Below, in pieces: positions 41,727 through 50,714 of a DNA stretch of 64,000 nt. The position numbers and the translations under genes were made by a program. The stretch covers positions 1 to 64,000 of the forward strand of contig DASYAE010000140.1 of assembly GCA_036501535.1 (NCBI GenBank). The letters run 5' to 3'. Every line of letters starts with the position of its first letter. Position 1 is the stretch's first letter. Origin of the DNA: DASYAE01 sp036501535. GTDB taxonomy: Bacteria; Actinomycetota; Actinomycetes; Streptomycetales; Catenulisporaceae. The notes beneath the pieces were generated by a model, which saw only the letters and a program-made list of their open reading frames with translations, was not told where the DNA came from and did not search any database.

Positions 41727-42233
41727 GTGTCAGAGCAGACCGCCGAAGTCGAGGAAGTCGAATCCCCCGACGAGGAAGTAGTCCCCGAGAGTTACACCAC
41801 CGAGACCGCCCCGGCCTCCGCGCCGGCCCGCCGCGTCTCGGTCACCGTCCCGGCCGGCGGTACCGGCCGGCGCAAGGAGGCGATCGCCCGGGTGCGCATC
41901 GTGCCCGGCACCGGCAAGTGGCGGATCAACGGCCACTCGCTGGACGAGTACTTCCCGAACAAGGTGCACCAGCAGGCGGTCAACGAGCCGTTCCGGGTGC
42001 TCGAGCTGGACGGGCGCTACGACGTGATCGCCCGCATCGACGGCGGCGGCGTGTCCGGCCAGGCCGGCGCGCTGCGGCTCGGCATCGCCCGGGCGCTGAA
42101 CGAGGCCGACGTCGAGGCGAACCGCCCGACCCTGAAGAAGGCCGGCTTCCTGACCCGGGACGCGCGGGTCAAGGAGCGCAAGAAGGCCGGACTGAAGAAG
42201 GCGCGCAAGGCTCCGCAGTACAGCAAGCGGTAG
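41727..42233 (+). CDS. rpsI: 30S ribosomal protein S9
   Basis: This 168-residue protein has an acidic N-terminal extension of about 45 residues before the S9 core (GTGRRKEAIARVRIVPGTGKWRINGHSLDEYFPN). It ends with the universally basic tail YSKR that reaches the P site. GGAG precedes the GTG start. Ordinary except for the extension, which is common in actinobacteria. Confidence 0.96.
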   Translation: MSEQTAEVEEVESPDEEVVPESYTTETAPASAPARRVSVTVPAGGTGRRKEAIARVRIVPGTGKWRINGHSLDEYFPNKVHQQAVNEPFRVLELDGRYDVIARIDGGGVSGQAGALRLGIARALNEADVEANRPTLKKAGFLTRDARVKERKKAGLKKARKAPQYSKR

Positions 42234-42360
42234 TCGGATCCGAAGCGGCGGTTCGCAAACCGGTCCCGGTCACCTTTTCGGGCGCTTAAACCGCAACCGC
42301 CGCGGTGGCGGACGACGTCGGGTAGACGGCCGCCGCAACCGGCACCACGGACCCGCAGCG

Positions 42361-42392
42361 ACCCCACCGTACGCCCTCGCATACGGTGGGGT
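42361..42392 (+). terminator. 11-bp perfect stem-loop after rpsI
   Basis: ACCCCACCGTA and TACGGTGGGGT pair across a 10-nt loop. A short T-rich stretch (CCGCTGCTTTAG) follows. It lies 127 bp past rpsI and before glmM. Confidence 0.6.
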
Positions 42393-42461
42393 CCGCTGCT
42401 TTAGTGAGTGTCCTGAATGCTGTACGAAACGATCGAACGATAGATCTGGGGAGCCCACGCA

Positions 42462-43808
42462 ATGACCCGTCTCTTCGGCACCGACGGTGTGCGCGGCCTC
42501 GCGAACCGCGATCTGACCGCCGAGCTCGCGCTCGACCTGTCGATCGCCGCGGCGCACGTGCTGGCGGAACGGGGGACGTTCGCCGGACACCGGCCGAAGG
42601 CCGTGGTCGGCCGCGACCCGCGGGCCTCGGGGGAGTTCCTGGAGGCCGCGGTGTGCGCGGGCCTCGCCTCGGCGGGCGTGGACGTGCTGCGGGTGGGCGT
42701 GCTGCCGACTCCGGCGGTGGCCTACCTGACCGACACGCTCGAGGCGGACCTCGGCGTGATGCTTTCAGCCAGCCACAACCCGGCGCCGGACAACGGGATC
42801 AAGTTCTTCGCCCGCGGCGGGCTGAAGCTGGCCGACGAGGTCGAGGACGCGATCGAGGCGCGGATGGGCGAGCAGTGGGAGCGCCCGGTCGGCCGCGCCG
42901 TCGGCCGGATCGCCGAGCTGCCCGACGCCGGCGAGCGGTACGTCGACTTCCTCGTCGCGACCGTGCCGAACCGGCTCGACGGGCTCAAGATCGTGACCGA
43001 CGAGGCGCACGGCGCGGCGTACCGGGTCTCGCCCGAGGCGCTGCGCCGGCTCGGCGCCGAGGTGGTCACCATCGGGGTCGAGCCGGACGGCCTGAACATC
43101 AACGACGGCTGCGGCTCCACGCACCTCGACGCGCTGCGCGCCGCGGTGGTCGAGCACGGAGCCGATGCGGGCATCGCGCACGACGGCGACGCGGACCGCT
43201 GCCTGGCGGTGGACGCGCACGGCGAGGTCGTGGACGGCGACCAGATCATCGCGATCCTGGCGCTGGCGCTGCGCGAGCGGCAGCGGCTGGCCGGGGACGC
43301 GGTGGTGGTCACCGTGATGGCGAACCTCGGCTTCAAGCTGGCGATGGAGCGCGAGGGGCTGACCGTGGTGGAGACCGCGGTCGGCGACCGCTACGTGCTC
43401 GAGGCGATGCGCAGCGGCGGCTTCGCGCTCGGCGGCGAGCAGTCCGGGCACGTGCTGCTGCTGGACCACGCAACCACCGGGGACGGCGTGCTGACGGGTC
43501 TTCACCTGCTGGCCCGGGTGGCCGAGCTGGGCAAGCCGCTCGGCGAGCTGGCCGCGGTGATGCGCAAGCTGCCGCAGGTCATGCTGAACGTGAACGGCGT
43601 GGACAAGTCCCGGGTGGGCTCGTCGAGCGAGATCGAGCAGGCGGTCGGCGAGGCCCGCGCGGAGCTCGGCCGCTCCGGCCGGGTGGTGCTGCGCCCCTCC
43701 GGCACCGAGCCGCTGGTGCGCGTGATGGTCGAGGCCGAGTCGCACGACCTGGCCGACCGGCTGGCGCATCGCCTCGCCGACGTGGTGCGCCTATCGCTGG
43801 CGATGTAG
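42462..43808 (+). CDS. glmM: Phosphoglucosamine mutase
   Basis: It converts glucosamine-6-phosphate to glucosamine-1-phosphate for peptidoglycan synthesis. The 448 residues carry MTRLFGTDGVRGLAN at the N-terminus, the phosphoserine loop SASHNPAPDNGIKFF (S104), and the metal loop DGDADRC. The substrate loop GEQSGH and the phosphate-binding RPSGTEPLVRVMVEA are also present. GGGGAG precedes the ATG. It is in the standard place after rpsI. Confidence 0.96.
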   Translation: MTRLFGTDGVRGLANRDLTAELALDLSIAAAHVLAERGTFAGHRPKAVVGRDPRASGEFLEAAVCAGLASAGVDVLRVGVLPTPAVAYLTDTLEADLGVMLSASHNPAPDNGIKFFARGGLKLADEVEDAIEARMGEQWERPVGRAVGRIAELPDAGERYVDFLVATVPNRLDGLKIVTDEAHGAAYRVSPEALRRLGAEVVTIGVEPDGLNINDGCGSTHLDALRAAVVEHGADAGIAHDGDADRCLAVDAHGEVVDGDQIIAILALALRERQRLAGDAVVVTVMANLGFKLAMEREGLTVVETAVGDRYVLEAMRSGGFALGGEQSGHVLLLDHATTGDGVLTGLHLLARVAELGKPLGELAAVMRKLPQVMLNVNGVDKSRVGSSSEIEQAVGEARAELGRSGRVVLRPSGTEPLVRVMVEAESHDLADRLAHRLADVVRLSLAM

Positions 43809-43833
43809 CGCCGATCGGCACGAGCCTGGCACC

Positions 43834-44442
43834 ATGCCGGCCATGCCGTTGGACGATCTGTCGTTGGACGATCTGCCGGACTGGTTGCCGGCGTGGTGTT
43901 CGGACCGCCTCGGCGGCGAATCGGCCGAGGTGCTGTTCCGGCTGCAGCAGGTCTCGATGGTGTTCGGGCTGCGGCTGGCGGACGGCACGGATGTCGTGGT
44001 CAAGGCGCGCCCCGATGACGGCCGGGCCGCTTCGTGCGTCGCGGCGCAGGCCCGATTGGCCGAACGCGGGTTCCCCTGTGCCCGGCCGCTGACGCCCGTG
44101 GTCGGCGTCGGTGCGCTGGCCGTGCACGCCGAGGAGTTCCGGCCCGGCGGCGAGGTGCTTGTCGGCGACTCGCCGGACGTGGCCGTGCGTTACGCGAAGC
44201 TGTTCGCCCGGCTGATGGCCGAACTGGCCGAGGTCGCCGTCGCGCCGCCGCTGCCCAATCCGCACTGGGTGCGGTGGGACCACACGGACTTCGGGCCGTG
44301 GCCGGCGATCGACTTCCTCGACGGGCGCGACCAGATCGCCGTGCCCGCGCACGCGCTGGACACGGCCGTGCGGGTCCGCAGGCGGATCCTGGCGGCGGGC
44401 CTGCCGTGCGTGCAGGACAGGCTGGTCGGATTAAATAGTTAG
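43834..44442 (+). pseudogene. Truncated aminoglycoside-phosphotransferase-like gene
   Basis: This 202-residue ORF matches the N-terminal half of an APH/choline-kinase-like protein (VLFRLQQVSMVFGLRLADGTDVVVKARPDD, LAERGFPCARPL, PHWVRWDHTDFGPWPAIDFL). It stops after RRRILAAGLPCVQDRLVGLNS. The catalytic HGDxxxxN loop and metal-binding DxD-type site that should follow are absent. The stop falls inside the MarR operator palindrome. A 3' deletion or replacement is the simplest reading. It is likely inactive as a kinase. Confidence 0.65.
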
Positions 44443-44465
44443 CGGCCAAACTGTTTGGCTGCTAA
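44439..44465. promoter_or_regulatory. 27-bp MarR operator palindrome
   Basis: The arms TTAGCGGCCAAAC and GTTTGGCTGCTAA (one mismatch) flank a single T. It overlaps a TAAGGT -10 box (44463-44468) placed six bases before the GTG of the MarR gene, so the bound repressor would block a leaderless transcript. Confidence 0.75.
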
Positions 44466-44474
44466 GGTTATCTC

Positions 44475-45308
44475 GTGAGTGAGACTCAGCAGCCCGGTCG
44501 GCAGCCGGACCAGCAGCCCAGCGAGCTGCGGGACCGGCTCGAGACGTCGCCGACGCTGCGGCTGGTCTCGGTGGCCGGCCACCTGATAGCCCAGCGCTTC
44601 GCGCGGATCTTCGGCGAGCAGGACGGCCTGAGCCCGAGCGGGGCCGCGGTGCTGAACGTGATGGGCTGGGCCGGGCGCGGGCGGGAGAAGGAGATATCGT
44701 CCGGCCGGGTCGCCCACGCCGAGCTGGCCCGCCGCTGCATGATCACCCCCGCCACGCTCACCGGCGTCGTCAGCACCCTGGTGAAGGCCGGGTACCTGCG
44801 CCGGGAGCGGGACGCCGGGGACCGCCGGGTGGTCTGGCTGACGCTCACCGAGTCCGGGACCGAGCGGGTGGGGCAGCTGCGGGACCAGATCCGGGAGATC
44901 GCCGCCTCGGTCTCCGCCTCGCTCGAGCCGGAGCACGAGGCGATCATCCGGGACTTCCTGGTGGAGCTGGTCTGCCGGCTGTCCGCGGCCGACCCCGGCT
45001 TCCTGCCGTTCGGGGCCGGGGAGCTGATGTTCGGCCCCAACAAGGTCGGGAACGGGCGCGGCGGCGGGCACGGGCCCGGAGGAGGACACGGCGATTGCCA
45101 GGGCGGGGACGGCAATGGCCACCAAGCAGCACACCACACGGCGCACCACACAGCGCACCACGCGATGCACGTCGCAGCGCTCGACGCCGATTCCGCGCCC
45201 GACTCCGACCCGGCCGCCCGGCCCCGCGCACCGGGCCCGCCCGCGGCGCACGGCGACCCGTCGGTAAATGTCAGCGCCGCATCAGAACCCGGGGGCAGAC
45301 TCGGGTGA
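44475..45308 (+). CDS. MarR-family regulator with Gly/His-rich C-terminal tail
   Basis: This 277-residue regulator has a MarR winged-helix core (about residues 20-170, with MITPATLTGVVSTLVKAGYLRRERDAGDRRVVWLTLTESG). Its tail of about 100 residues includes GRGGGHGPGGGHGD, then the His cluster HHTAHHTAHHAMH and an Asp/Pro-rich end. The tail is absent from typical MarR proteins (about 150-170 residues) and could bind metal. The GTG start abuts its own operator and there is no ribosome site, so translation is leaderless. It probably represses itself and the ABC exporter genes that follow by 78 bp. Confidence 0.8.
   Translation: MSETQQPGRQPDQQPSELRDRLETSPTLRLVSVAGHLIAQRFARIFGEQDGLSPSGAAVLNVMGWAGRGREKEISSGRVAHAELARRCMITPATLTGVVSTLVKAGYLRRERDAGDRRVVWLTLTESGTERVGQLRDQIREIAASVSASLEPEHEAIIRDFLVELVCRLSAADPGFLPFGAGELMFGPNKVGNGRGGGHGPGGGHGDCQGGDGNGHQAAHHTAHHTAHHAMHVAALDADSAPDSDPAARPRAPGPPAAHGDPSVNVSAASEPGGRLG
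45132..45161 (+). repeat. 12-bp tandem repeat encoding the His cluster
   Basis: Almost three copies of CACCACACGGCG-type units encode His-His-Thr-Ala in the MarR tail. Confidence 0.7.
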
Positions 45309-45386
45309 CGACCTCGACCACCACCTCGACGCCATGACACCCAGACCTCGGGCCGCGGGACGGTCCGACCATCGGAGAGAGCCGCT

Positions 45387-47123
45387 GTGCTAGTCAAACT
45401 CATACGGGGATTCCTGGCTCCGTACAGAAGACCGGTGGCGTCCATCGTCGTGCTCCAGCTGATCGCGACGATCGCCGCGCTGTACCTGCCCACTCTGAAC
45501 GCGGACATCATCGACAACGGCGTGATCGCGGGGGATACCGGCTACATCATGCGGGTCGGCGGGATCATGCTCGGCGTCACCGTCGCGCAGATCGTCTGCT
45601 CGATAAGCGCCGTGTTCTTCGCCGCGCGCACCTCCATGGCGCTGGGCCGGGACATCAGGGCCCGGGTGTTCCACCAGGTGATGGACTACTCGGCCCGCGA
45701 GGTCGGCCGGTTCGGCGCGCCCTCGCTGATCACCCGCACCACCAACGACGTGCAGCAGATCCAGATGCTGACCCTGCTGGGCTTCACCATGATGGTCACG
45801 GCGCCGATCATGTGCGTCGGCGGGGTCATCATGGCGCTGAACCAGAACGTCACCCTCTCCTCGCTGCTGCTGTTCGTGGTGCCCGCGCTGGCCGTATCGA
45901 TGACGCTGATCATCCGCAGGATGGTGCCGCTGTTCCGGTCCATGCAGAAGCGGATCGACGGCATCAACCGGATCCTGCGCGAGCAGATCACCGGCATCCG
46001 CGTGGTGCGCGCCTTCGTGCGGGACGGCTGGGAGCGCGAGCGGTTCGACGCGGCCAACTCCGAGCTGCGCGACGTCTCGCTCGGCGCCGGCAAGCTGATG
46101 TCGATGATGTTCCCGGCGGTCATGCTGGTGGTGAACGTCTCGAGCGTGGCGGTCATGTGGTTCGGCGGCCACCTGATCGCGGACGGCCGGATGGAGATCG
46201 GCTCGCTCACCGCGTTCCTCAACTACCTGATGCAGATCCTGATGTCGGTCATGATGGCCACCTTCATGTTCATGCAGGTGCCGCGCTCCGCGGTGTCGGC
46301 GGACCGGATCGGCGAGCTGCTGGACACCGACCCCAGCGTGGAGCCCACGGCGAGCCCGGTGCGGATCGGCGGCGGGCGCGGCACGCTGGAGCTGTCCGGC
46401 GTCGAGTTCCACTACCCGGGCGCCGAGGTCCCGGTGCTCAAGGGCATCAGCCTGGCCGCCCGGCCGGGCGAGGTGACCGCGGTGATCGGCGGCACCGGCA
46501 GCGGGAAGACCACGCTGGTCAACCTGATCCCGCGGCTGTTCGACGCGACCGCGGGCAGCGTGAAGGTCGACGGGGTGGACGTGAAGGACCTCGACCCGGC
46601 CGATCTGGCCAGGGCGGTCGGCCTGGTGCCGCAGCGGCCTTACCTGTTCACCGGAACGGTGGCCTCGAACCTGCGGTACGGCAATCCGGACGCGACCGAC
46701 GAGGAACTGTGGAAGGCCCTGGCGACGGCCCAGGCGAAAGACTTCGTCAGCGCCATGCCGGAGGGCTTGGACGCGCCGATCGCACAGGGCGGCACCAACG
46801 TCTCCGGCGGACAGCGCCAGCGCCTGGCCATCGCCCGCGCCCTGGTGCGCCGGCCGGACATCTATCTGTTCGACGACTCCTTCTCCGCGCTCGACTACGC
46901 CACCGACGCCCGGCTGCGCGCCGCGCTGTCCAAGGAGACCGCGCAGGCGACGGTCGTCATCGTGGCCCAGCGGGTCAGCACCATCCGTACCGCGGACCGC
47001 ATCCTCGTGCTCGACGACGGCCGGGTGGTCGGCGCCGGCACACACGCGGAGCTGATGGACAGTAACGAAACGTATCGGGAGATCGTGCTCTCCCAGCTCA
47101 CCGAGCAGGAGGCCGCGGCATGA
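45387..47123 (+). CDS. ABC exporter half-transporter, degenerate ATPase subunit
   Basis: This 578-residue protein is one half of a heterodimeric multidrug-type exporter. Six transmembrane helices (about residues 15-320) precede the nucleotide-binding domain. The domain has Walker A GGTGSGKTT and signature VSGGQRQRL. The residue after Walker B is aspartate instead of glutamate (YLFDDSFSALD), and the switch histidine is glutamine (VAQRVST). This is the degenerate pattern known from TM287-type subunits, so this half supplies the non-hydrolytic site. The GTG start is behind GAGAG. The stop overlaps the next start (ATGA). Confidence 0.88.
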   Translation: MLVKLIRGFLAPYRRPVASIVVLQLIATIAALYLPTLNADIIDNGVIAGDTGYIMRVGGIMLGVTVAQIVCSISAVFFAARTSMALGRDIRARVFHQVMDYSAREVGRFGAPSLITRTTNDVQQIQMLTLLGFTMMVTAPIMCVGGVIMALNQNVTLSSLLLFVVPALAVSMTLIIRRMVPLFRSMQKRIDGINRILREQITGIRVVRAFVRDGWERERFDAANSELRDVSLGAGKLMSMMFPAVMLVVNVSSVAVMWFGGHLIADGRMEIGSLTAFLNYLMQILMSVMMATFMFMQVPRSAVSADRIGELLDTDPSVEPTASPVRIGGGRGTLELSGVEFHYPGAEVPVLKGISLAARPGEVTAVIGGTGSGKTTLVNLIPRLFDATAGSVKVDGVDVKDLDPADLARAVGLVPQRPYLFTGTVASNLRYGNPDATDEELWKALATAQAKDFVSAMPEGLDAPIAQGGTNVSGGQRQRLAIARALVRRPDIYLFDDSFSALDYATDARLRAALSKETAQATVVIVAQRVSTIRTADRILVLDDGRVVGAGTHAELMDSNETYREIVLSQLTEQEAAA

Positions 47124-49285
47124 GCAGCCCCGAGGACGGCGCTGGCCGCGTGAACGGGCAGAATCCGAACGGTGCCGGTGCGAACGGTGATGGAGCGAAC
47201 GGAGGCGCACCGAACGGTGCCGTGCCGAACGGCGTGCACCTGAACGGTTCCGGGGCCAAAGCGGCGGGCGCCAACGGCAGCGCCAACCCCGCGGCACCGA
47301 GTATCGGCGGTCCGCGGGTCGAGCGCACCGTGCCGAAGCGCGGCGTCGGCCCCGCACCCGGCACGATGCGCGGCCCCATGGCGCACATGGGCGGCCGCTC
47401 CACCGAGAAGGCGCTGGACTTCCGCGGATCGAGCAAGCGGCTGCTCGGCACCATGCGGCCGGAGCGCTTTCTGATCGTGGTCGGCCTGGTGATCGCGGCC
47501 TGCGGCGTCGCGCTCAACGTGCTCGGCCCGAAGCTGCTGGGCAACGTGACCAACGAGATCTTCTCCGGCGTCATCGGTCAGCGCTTCCCGGCCGGCATCA
47601 GCAAGGCCGAGGCCATCGCCAGTGTGGACAAGAGCGGCAACAGCTCGATCGCCAAGCTGATCAACTCGGTCCCCTTCACCCCCGGCGTCGGCATCGACTT
47701 CGACCGCATCGGCAGCCTGCTCGGACTGATCATGCTGCTGTACCTATGCGGCAGCATCCTGATGTACCTGCAGGGCCGGCTGACCACGGTGGTGGTGCAG
47801 CGCGCGATCTACCGGCTGCGGGTCAACGTGGAGGAGAAGCTCGGCCGGCTGCCGCTGCGCTACTTCGACCAGCAGCCGCGCGGCGAGGTGCTCAGCCGGG
47901 TCACCAACGACATAGACAACATCCAGCAGAGCCTGCAGCAGACCCTCAGCCAGGTGGCCATCTCGCTGCTGACCATCGTCGGCGTGCTGGGCATGATGTT
48001 CTGGATCTCCTGGCTGCTGGCCCTGATCGCGGTGGTCACCGTGCCGCTCTCGGTCCTGGTCGCGGCGCAGCTCGGCAAGCGCGCCCAGCCGCAGTTCATC
48101 AACCAGTGGAAGACCACCGGGATCCTCAACGGCCACATCGAGGAGATGTACTCCGGCCACTCCCTGGTCAAGGTGTTCGGCCGGCGCGAGGAGGCGGAGG
48201 AGACCTTCCGCGAGCACAACGAGCAGCTGTACCAGTCCGCGTTCAAGGCCCAGTTCATGTCCGGCATGATCCAGCCGGCCATGATGTTCCTCGGCTCGCT
48301 GAACTACGTGCTGGTCGCGGTGATCGGCGGGCTGCGGGTCGCCTCGGGCGCGCTGTCCATCGGCGACGTGCAGGCCTTCATCCAGTACTCGCGGCAGTTC
48401 ACCCAGCCGATCAACCAGGTGGCCAGCATGGCGAACCTGCTGCAGTCCGGGGTCGCCTCGGCCGAGCGGGTGTTCGCGCTGCTCGACGCCGAGGAGCAGA
48501 GCGCGGAGCCGGAGCCGGCCGCGCTGCCGGAGCCGGTGAGCGGCCGGGTCGAGTTCGACGGCGTCTCGTTCCGGTACGAGCCGGACGAGCCGCTGATCGA
48601 GGACCTCTCGCTGTCCGTCGAGCCGGGCCACACCGTGGCCATCGTCGGGCCGACCGGCGCCGGCAAGACCACCCTGGTCAACCTGCTGATGCGGTTCTAC
48701 GAGGTGACCGGCGGCCGGATCACGCTGGACGGGGTCGACGTGGCCCGGATGCCGCGCGAGCAGCTGCGCTCGAAGACCGGGATGGTGCTGCAGGACGCCT
48801 GGCTGTTCGGCGGCACGATCGAGGAGAACATCGCCTACGGCTCGGTCGGGGTGTCGAAGGAGCGGATCATCGAGGCGGCGCGGGCCACCTACGTGGACCG
48901 CTTCGTGCGCACCCTGCCGGACGGCTACGACACGGTGCTCGACGACGAGGGCTCCAACGTCAGCGCCGGCGAGCGCCAGCTGATCACCATCGCCAGGGCC
49001 TTCCTCGCGGAGCCGGCGATCCTGATCCTGGACGAGGCGACCAGCTCGGTGGACACCCGCACCGAGGTGCTGATCCAGCGCGCGATGAACAAGCTGCGGT
49101 CCGGCCGGACCAGCTTCGTGATCGCGCACCGGCTCTCCACCATCCGGGACGCGGACACGATCCTGGTGATGGAGCACGGTCAGATCGTCGAGAGCGGCAC
49201 GCACGACGAGCTGCTGGCCGTCGACGGGGCCTACGCCCGGCTCTACTCGGCCCAGTTCGCCCAGGCGACCGCCGAGATGGACTGA
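47120..49285 (+). CDS. ABC exporter half-transporter, catalytic subunit with Asn-Gly-rich N-terminus
   Basis: This 721-residue partner of the upstream protein begins with about 110 residues rich in Asn, Gly and Ala (repeated NGA/PNG units). Six transmembrane helices (about residues 115-430) and a nucleotide-binding domain follow: Walker A GPTGAGKTT, Walker B ILILDEATSSVD and switch IAHRLST, both canonical. Its signature reads VSAGERQ instead of LSGGQ, so the two proteins make one good and one poor composite site. It is predicted to be an efflux pump or lipid/peptide exporter; the substrate is unknown. An 18-bp hairpin follows 25 bp after the stop. Confidence 0.9.
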   Translation: MSSPEDGAGRVNGQNPNGAGANGDGANGGAPNGAVPNGVHLNGSGAKAAGANGSANPAAPSIGGPRVERTVPKRGVGPAPGTMRGPMAHMGGRSTEKALDFRGSSKRLLGTMRPERFLIVVGLVIAACGVALNVLGPKLLGNVTNEIFSGVIGQRFPAGISKAEAIASVDKSGNSSIAKLINSVPFTPGVGIDFDRIGSLLGLIMLLYLCGSILMYLQGRLTTVVVQRAIYRLRVNVEEKLGRLPLRYFDQQPRGEVLSRVTNDIDNIQQSLQQTLSQVAISLLTIVGVLGMMFWISWLLALIAVVTVPLSVLVAAQLGKRAQPQFINQWKTTGILNGHIEEMYSGHSLVKVFGRREEAEETFREHNEQLYQSAFKAQFMSGMIQPAMMFLGSLNYVLVAVIGGLRVASGALSIGDVQAFIQYSRQFTQPINQVASMANLLQSGVASAERVFALLDAEEQSAEPEPAALPEPVSGRVEFDGVSFRYEPDEPLIEDLSLSVEPGHTVAIVGPTGAGKTTLVNLLMRFYEVTGGRITLDGVDVARMPREQLRSKTGMVLQDAWLFGGTIEENIAYGSVGVSKERIIEAARATYVDRFVRTLPDGYDTVLDDEGSNVSAGERQLITIARAFLAEPAILILDEATSSVDTRTEVLIQRAMNKLRSGRTSFVIAHRLSTIRDADTILVMEHGQIVESGTHDELLAVDGAYARLYSAQFAQATAEMD

Positions 49286-49310
49286 GGCCGCGTCAGATCC
49301 GTCGGCGTCC

Positions 49311-49352
49311 GGCCGCTGCCCCGCATCCGACCCGGGATGCGGGGCAGCGGCC
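49311..49352 (+). terminator. Perfect 18-bp stem-loop terminator after the ABC operon
   Basis: GGCCGCTGCCCCGCATCC and GGATGCGGGGCAGCGGCC pair over 18 bp around GACCCG, followed by TTCT. It lies 25 bp after the second ABC gene and ends the MarR-ABC-ABC transcript. Confidence 0.85.
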
Positions 49353-49439
49353 TTCTGGCGGCGGGTCGGACGGTTTCTGTCGGCCCGCGATCGTAGATTC
49401 GAGGCGCGGTCACCCGGATCGAGCGCGACCTGAACGGGT

Positions 49440-49487
49440 CGCCTGAACAGGCAGCCGCCTGAATAAGCAGCCGCCTGAACAAACACA
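49440..49487 (+). repeat. Three 16-bp tandem repeats upstream of the DHFR-like gene
   Basis: CGCCTGAACAGGCAGC and two close variants occupy 49440-49455, 49456-49471 and 49472-49487, directly before the AGGAGTTCGCC ribosome site. They occupy the likely promoter region. Confidence 0.75.
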
Positions 49488-49497
49488 GGAGTTCGCC

Positions 49498-50142
49498 ATG
49501 TCTCTGGTTCGAGTCCACAACTTCGGCATCTCGCTCGACGGCTATGCCACCGGCGACGGTCAGACGCTCGAGGCGCCGTTCGGCCACGCCGGACAGCGGC
49601 TGCTCGGCTGGTTCATGGACACGCACAGCTTCCACTCGATGCACGGGGAGCCCGGCGGCAGCACCGGGGTCGACGACGCGATGGCCGGCGCCTGGGGGCC
49701 GGGAATCGGCGCCGAGATCATGGGGCGCAACAAGTTCGGGCCGCAGCGCGGGCCGTGGCAGGACCACGACTGGAAGGGCTGGTGGGGCGAGAACCCGCCG
49801 TTCCACACGCCGGTGTTCGTGCTGACCCACCACCCGCGCCCCTCGCTCGAGATGGAGGGCGGCACGACCTTCCACTTCATCGACGCCACCCCGCAGGAGG
49901 CGCTGCGGCAGGCGCGCGAGGCGGCCGGCGGCCTGAACGTGCGGATCGGCGGAGGCCCCCAGACGGTCCGTCAGTTCCTCGAGGCCGACCTGGTGGACCA
50001 GCTGCACGTGGCGGTCGTGCCGATCATCCTGGGCCGCGGCGAGCGGCTGTGGGACGGGCTGGAGGGCCTGGAGAGCCGGTTCCGGGTCGAGTCGACCACG
50101 TCGCCGAGCGGCGTCACGCACATCTGCTTCACCCGGCCCTAG
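49498..50142 (+). CDS. DHFR/RibD-type reductase
   Basis: This 214-residue protein has the dihydrofolate-reductase-like fold shared with the RibD reductase. It opens VRVHNFGISLDGYATGDGQTLEAPFG and later has NVRIGGGPQTVRQFLEADLVDQLHVAVVPIILGRGERLWDG, the NADPH-binding Gly-Gly-Gly region of the RibD_C family. AGGAG precedes the ATG. Such genes often lie near MarR-type regulators and are not part of riboflavin synthesis. It ends 4 bp into the convergent MarR gene. The substrate is unknown. Confidence 0.86.
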   Translation: MSLVRVHNFGISLDGYATGDGQTLEAPFGHAGQRLLGWFMDTHSFHSMHGEPGGSTGVDDAMAGAWGPGIGAEIMGRNKFGPQRGPWQDHDWKGWWGENPPFHTPVFVLTHHPRPSLEMEGGTTFHFIDATPQEALRQAREAAGGLNVRIGGGPQTVRQFLEADLVDQLHVAVVPIILGRGERLWDGLEGLESRFRVESTTSPSGVTHICFTRP

Positions 50143-50687
50143 GCGGCAGTGTCAGGCACCGGGAGGTCCGACGCGGCCTTCGCCGCCTCGGTCGCCGAGC
50201 CCGGGCCGGTCGCGTCCCGGTTCTCGTCCCGGGACGCGGCGAGCCGGTCGACCAGCCGGGAGAGCGCGGGCACCGCCGTGTCTATCGCGGCCCGGTCCTC
50301 CGGGTCGAGCTCGCCGAGCGCCGCGGCGATCCGGCTGCGGTGCGCCCCGTGCCAGTCGGTCAGCTGCGCCCGGCCCAGTTCGCTGAGCTCCACCACCGCG
50401 GCGCGCCGGTCCGCCGGGTCCACGCCGCGCACCACCAGCCCGCCGTTCATCATCTGCCCGATCAGGCCGCTGACCGTGGAGGGGGCCAGCCGCAGCCGGG
50501 AGGCCAGGTCGCCGACCCGGGCCGGGGAGCTCTCGGCGAGCGACTGGAGCAGTTCCACCTGGGCCATCGGCAGCGATTCCCAGGGGTAGTCCGCGCGGAT
50601 GCTCGAGCGCAGCACCCGCCGCAGCCGCGCCACCACCTCGGTCAGCGCGTAGGCGTCGGCGGGCTCTTTGGGCTGTGCGGTGGTCAC
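50139..50687 (-). CDS. MarR-family regulator
   Basis: This 182-residue winged-helix regulator has MAQVELLQSLAESSPARVGDLASRLRLAPSTVSGLIGQMMNGGLVVRGVDPADRRAAVVELSELG, the MarR DNA-binding core. Its N-terminal helix carries acidic and aromatic residues. The GTG at 50687 is preceded by TAAAGT with six-base spacing, so it is probably leaderless. It is convergent with the DHFR-like gene and may control it through the 16-bp repeats; this is inference. Confidence 0.85.
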   Translation of the reverse strand: MTTAQPKEPADAYALTEVVARLRRVLRSSIRADYPWESLPMAQVELLQSLAESSPARVGDLASRLRLAPSTVSGLIGQMMNGGLVVRGVDPADRRAAVVELSELGRAQLTDWHGAHRSRIAAALGELDPEDRAAIDTAVPALSRLVDRLAASRDENRDATGPGSATEAAKAASDLPVPDTAA

Positions 50688-50693
50688 CGGCCC

Positions 50694-50699
50694 ACTTTA
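50694..50699 (-). promoter_or_regulatory. -10 box TAAAGT of the second MarR gene
   Basis: On the minus strand TAAAGT is six bases before the GTG at 50687, with no ribosome site. Confidence 0.5.
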
Positions 50700-50714
50700 T
50701 CGCGGTGCCCGGCC

